From: Rhodococcus sp. (in: high G+C Gram-positive bacteria)
GTDB taxonomy: Bacteria; Actinomycetota; Actinomycetes; Mycobacteriales; Mycobacteriaceae
Assembly: GCA_012515885.1 (NCBI GenBank)
Contig: JAAYXN010000068.1
Span: 1 to 16,120, forward strand
Length of the DNA: 16,120 bases
Direction of reading: 5' to 3'
Shown here: positions 13,465-16,120 of the stretch, piece after piece
Numbering within the stretch: position 1 is the first letter of the stretch
Layout of the letters: every line of letters starts with the position of its first letter
Notes under the pieces: generated by a model
Databases searched by the model: none
Told to the model about the DNA's origin: nothing
Seen by the model: only the letters and a program-made list of their open reading frames with translations
Made by a program: the position numbers and the translations under genes

Positions 13465-14775
13465 AGCGTGGTCCACCATCGGAGCCGGATAGCCAGATGG
13501 TGGACCACCGCGCAGCTTATGCACAGCCTTGCCCGCAACGCCCCTCAACTCCGGCACCCAGCGGCGAACATAATCCCCATCGGGGTCAAACTTCTCGCCC
13601 TGTGTGGTGGGGTTAAACACCCGAAAAAACGGGGAGGCGTCCGTCCCACATCCGGCCGTCCACTGCCAGCCATGCTGGTTAGAGGCAATATCACCATCAA
13701 TCAAATGATTCATGAAGTGCGCCGCGCCCCACCACCACGGCAGATGCAGATCCTTAGTGAGGAATGAGGCAACAATCATCCGCGCACGGTTGTGCATCCA
13801 ACCTTCACTGAGGAGTTGTCGCATCCCGGCATCGACAATGGGAAACCCGGTACGTCCCTCTTTCCACACTGAGAACGCGTCCCACGCTGACGCTGACGTG
13901 TCGTAGCGCAGAGCCTCGAAACGTGGGTTAAACGGGTGCCACACCGTGTCAGGGCGGTGAAAAAGCACATCAGCGTAGAACTCTCGCCAACACAGTTCGC
14001 TGCGCAGGGTTCGCGCACCGTCGCCGTCCACACCCACCAGGTCATGCAGAAGGGTGCGTGGATGCAGGCACCCGAACTTCAGATACGGCGACAGGCGGGT
14101 AGTTGCGTCCAAATCCGGTCGATCGCGGTCGCGGTGGTAGTCCTCCAGCCCCTCCTCACGAAAAGCATCCCACCGTTGCCGTGCGGCATCTTCGCCGGCA
14201 GCTGGCAGCATCACCCCGTCAAGAGCCTGTGGCTTCGGGATCTGTACGCGTGCGTCCACGCCGCTAGGGTCGATCCACTTCGTCGTATCCGGCCCGGTGT
14301 GCGCAGGTGCGCGCCAGCCGTGCTTGAGCCACGCTTTCCTAAAAGGCGTGAACACGCGGTATTCGGTGCCATCGGCTTTGCGTACACGGCCAGGGGCGAC
14401 GGCATAGGGGGAGCCGGTTCGCAGCAACTCCACATCGCCGAGGGCCTGTTCCACCGCCGCGTCACGGCGCATCCCATACGGTGCATAGTCAGCCGAAATA
14501 CGCACGGCACCCACATCAAAATGCCTGGCCAGTAACGGTATTTGGATAACGGGATCACCACAAACTACAAGTAGCCGTCCCCCCAATTCCTCGTCGAGGG
14601 CACGCAAGCATCCGTATAGGAAAGCCGTTCGGGGACCGGGTTTAAGCAGGGTGTCGTCGAGGACGAATACGGCGACCGCCGAACCCGCCGAATCTGCTAC
14701 CTCCGTGAGAATCGGGGCATCACGAAGCCGCAGATCCCGCCGAAACCACACCAAATCAGGCTTCACGTTCCACAT
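13411..14775 (-). CDS. phrB: Deoxyribodipyrimidine photo-lyase (class I CPD photolyase)
   Basis: A 454-residue light-driven repair enzyme for cyclobutane pyrimidine dimers. Residues 4-130 are the antenna-binding alpha/beta domain (LVWFRRDLRLRDAP at 8-21). The FAD-binding helical domain follows, with TRLSPYLKFGCLHPR (226-240), CWREFYADV (262-270), GWMHNRARMIVASF (325-338) and HGWQWTAGCGTDASPFFR (368-385). The E. coli electron-transfer triad (W306, W359, W382) maps to W304, W347 and W370, all present. The C-terminal stretch after VRRWVPELRG matches the usual end of the family. The ATG at 14775 has GGAGAGGA directly upstream and begins at the conserved N-terminus; the frame is open to 14859 but the added residues are not family-like. 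The last codons form the right copy of the 49-bp repeat. Confidence 0.94.
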   Translation of the reverse strand: MWNVKPDLVWFRRDLRLRDAPILTEVADSAGSAVAVFVLDDTLLKPGPRTAFLYGCLRALDEELGGRLLVVCGDPVIQIPLLARHFDVGAVRISADYAPYGMRRDAAVEQALGDVELLRTGSPYAVAPGRVRKADGTEYRVFTPFRKAWLKHGWRAPAHTGPDTTKWIDPSGVDARVQIPKPQALDGVMLPAAGEDAARQRWDAFREEGLEDYHRDRDRPDLDATTRLSPYLKFGCLHPRTLLHDLVGVDGDGARTLRSELCWREFYADVLFHRPDTVWHPFNPRFEALRYDTSASAWDAFSVWKEGRTGFPIVDAGMRQLLSEGWMHNRARMIVASFLTKDLHLPWWWGAAHFMNHLIDGDIASNQHGWQWTAGCGTDASPFFRVFNPTTQGEKFDPDGDYVRRWVPELRGVAGKAVHKLRGGPPSGYPAPMVDHAEERRVALARYDELGRVD

Positions 14776-14915
14776 TCCTCTCCTACGCAGGCACGCTGAG
14801 TCGGGTACCAGCGCGGCGCGCTGGGTCGGGCACCAACCCATCCACCAACGCGTGGGCAACGAAACCCTTTCAGCGTCCCCAATTCGGGTCGCTCTCCCAT
14901 GAGGAAGGCCGCACC
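14776..14915. promoter_or_regulatory. Divergent region between photolyase and SRPBCC genes with 20-bp direct repeats
   Basis: Two imperfect direct repeats lie at 14791-14810 and 14816-14835. They share GCTGRGTCGGGYACCA with 3 mismatches in 20, at a 25-bp step. They end 16 bases before the photolyase start, so they could be an operator or activator site for its promoter. The SRPBCC gene has GAGGAAGG at 14901-14908, well spaced from its ATG. No reliable -10/-35 pair was picked out. Confidence 0.5.
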
Positions 14916-15356
14916 ATGATCGATATGCAACGAGAAGTAACCACCGACGCGTCCCCCGAGGCCGTATTCGCTTACCTCTCGGATTTCTCCAACTCGCAGC
15001 AGTGGGATCCGGGCAGCCTTCGTACCGTGCGTGTGGAGGGCGACGGCGGTGTCGGTACCCGGTATGCCAACACTTCCGAATTCGCCGGACGCACCAGCAA
15101 CATCGACTATGAAGTGATTGAATTTCATCCCGGTACCTCCCTCACATTGCGGGGAACTAACAGTTCCCTCGTTGCCCTCGACACCATCACGGTCGCGCCG
15201 AAGGGCACCGGGTCGACCGTGACTTACCGGGTCCAGTTCGCCTTCCAAGGGTGGCTCCGCTGGGCTGAACCTGTCTTGCGGATCTTCATGAAAAAGCTCC
15301 TCGACGACGGCGAGAAAGGGATGCAGCGCGAGCTCAACCGCCTGGTGGGACACTGA
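14916..15356 (+). CDS. SRPBCC-family protein (polyketide cyclase/START-like fold)
   Basis: A 146-residue single-domain protein with the START-like helix-grip pattern. MIDMQREVTTDASPEAVFAY opens the domain, followed by LSDFSNSQQWDPGS, a run of beta strands (GTRYANTSEF, YEVIEFHPGTSLTLRG, VTYRVQFAFQG) and a long C-terminal helix (RIFMKKLLDDGEKGMQRELNRL). Members bind small hydrophobic ligands; many are of unknown function. The start is supported by GAGGAAGG 7 bases upstream. It diverges from photolyase and its 3' end overlaps that of the convergent SDR gene by 23 bp. Ligand and role are not known; location suggests the photolyase-linked stress group. Confidence 0.85.
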   Translation: MIDMQREVTTDASPEAVFAYLSDFSNSQQWDPGSLRTVRVEGDGGVGTRYANTSEFAGRTSNIDYEVIEFHPGTSLTLRGTNSSLVALDTITVAPKGTGSTVTYRVQFAFQGWLRWAEPVLRIFMKKLLDDGEKGMQRELNRLVGH

Positions 15357-16120
15357 TCGCTTCCGCGCATTCGGTCCATACCCGCCCTAGCTGCTCGTCG
15401 GTGTATTTCGTGCGAGACAGATAATGCGGGGTCCGTGGCTCACGGTCATGCCAGAACTGTCCGCTCTGCGGAGGCGGGGCGGTAGCTATCAGCCACACGG
15501 CAGTGTCTGCCGCTTGGGCAGGTGTGCGCAACAGCGGCCGCACCGCCGTGCGGAATCCCGGCAGCGCATCAGCCAAACCTGGAGTATCCACCCAGCCCGG
15601 ATGCATAGAACTCACTCCCACTCCAGGCCATTTCTGCGCCAGCAGCGGAGTCAACGCCACCTGCACCCGCTTGCTACGCGCGTAGGCGGTAGCGCCACGA
15701 TAGGCGCCAGTCCGGTATTCGAGGTCTGAGGCCGGAAGCTGCTGAGCGTACATTCCGCCGGACGACATGAAGACCACCTGGGGGTTTGGCGCGGACCGCA
15801 GCGAGGGCAGGATTAGCTCAGTGAGCAGCACTGGCCCGAGTACGTGTGTTGCCAGAGACAATTCATGGCCCTGTGCGCTTTCGGCGCGGCTCGCGGGGAG
15901 CACCCCCGCATTGTGGATCACCGCATCAATGCGCGGATATTCTTCGCGCGCCAACTCCGCAAAGGAACGCACATCTGCCAGATCAGAGACGTCGCAGCGT
16001 TGAACATCAATTTCAGCGTCGGGTACCTCCCGGCATATTTCAGCTTTGGCGTTGTCGCCACGCGAAGTGTTACGGACCACCATGACCACCCGGCTACCGA
16101 GCGCAGCAGCAGAGATGGAG
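15334..16120 (-). CDS. Short-chain dehydrogenase/reductase, DHRS12-like, 5' end outside the window
   Basis: The frame is open to the window edge and reads SISAAALGSRVVMVVRN before the internal GTG at 16089. This is the continuation of the SDR glycine-rich cofactor motif, whose first residues lie beyond 16120. Visible motifs are CDVSDLADV (adenine-ring Asp), HNAGVL (NAG), VVFMSSGGMYAQQL (catalytic Ser) and YARSK (catalytic YxxxK). SSMHPGWVDTPG and a C-terminal FWHDREPRTPHY segment seen in DHRS12-like proteins follow. It is an NAD(P)-dependent oxidoreductase of unknown substrate. The start at 16089 would cut the Rossmann fold and is not real. The stop lies inside the SRPBCC gene (23-bp convergent overlap). 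Confidence 0.9.
   Translation of the reverse strand, partial: SISAAALGSRVVMVVRNTSRGDNAKAEICREVPDAEIDVQRCDVSDLADVRSFAELAREEYPRIDAVIHNAGVLPASRAESAQGHELSLATHVLGPVLLTELILPSLRSAPNPQVVFMSSGGMYAQQLPASDLEYRTGAYRGATAYARSKRVQVALTPLLAQKWPGVGVSSMHPGWVDTPGLADALPGFRTAVRPLLRTPAQAADTAVWLIATAPPPQSGQFWHDREPRTPHYLSRTKYTDEQLGRVWTECAEAISVPPGG

Noticed and set aside
14776..14859. Longer photolyase start at 14859
   Set aside because: The extra 28 residues are not family-like and cross the direct repeats; the ATG at 14775 has a strong ribosome site.

Overview
The window is GC-rich DNA from an actinobacterium, most likely one of the mycolic-acid group (Corynebacterium, Gordonia, Dietzia, Rhodococcus and relatives). 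The main evidence is a GlfT2-type galactofuranosyltransferase, the arabinogalactan galactan polymerase of that group. GTG starts and start codons lying 5 to 8 bases downstream of a TANNNT -10 box (leaderless-type) fit the same assignment. The species cannot be named from this sequence. No rRNA, tRNA, CRISPR array, transposase or integrase was found.

Layout. 1-143: non-coding, with a direct repeat carrying a palindrome. 144-2520: a MocR-type regulator and a DMT/EamA exporter, diverging from overlapping start codons, with a direct-repeat operator candidate. 2530-5288: glfT2 and a small GT2 glycosyltransferase on the minus strand. 5340-7571: a large YfhO-like GT-C membrane protein, diverging from the GT2 gene. 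A 19-bp perfect hairpin separates it from the convergent pair 7627-9705, a Gfo/Idh/MocA dehydrogenase and a DegT aminotransferase. 9819-11673: an LpxA-family acyltransferase and a flippase-like multi-pass membrane protein on the plus strand. 11822-16120: a secreted lipocalin, an Abi-like (HEPN-motif) gene between repeats derived from the photolyase 3' end, a class I CPD photolyase, an SRPBCC protein and a 5'-truncated short-chain dehydrogenase.

How the genes may work together. Genes from 2530 to 11673 look like a cell-envelope glycan locus. The dehydrogenase, aminotransferase and LpxA-like protein are the three activities that in some Gram-negatives (GnnA, GnnB, LpxA) turn UDP-GlcNAc into a 3-amino-3-deoxy sugar nucleotide and acylate the new amine. 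The soluble GT2, the PF03706 membrane protein and the YfhO-like GT-C could charge a polyprenyl carrier, help move or anchor it, and transfer the sugar outside the membrane, as CsbB and YfhO do in Bacillus. Linking these modules is inference from gene content and order.

The right part resembles a light or oxidative-stress neighbourhood (photolyase, lipocalin, SRPBCC, SDR) into which a candidate defence gene was inserted at the photolyase 3' end. The duplicated 49-bp photolyase terminus and a 26-bp tandem array beside it are the clearest signs of past rearrangement.
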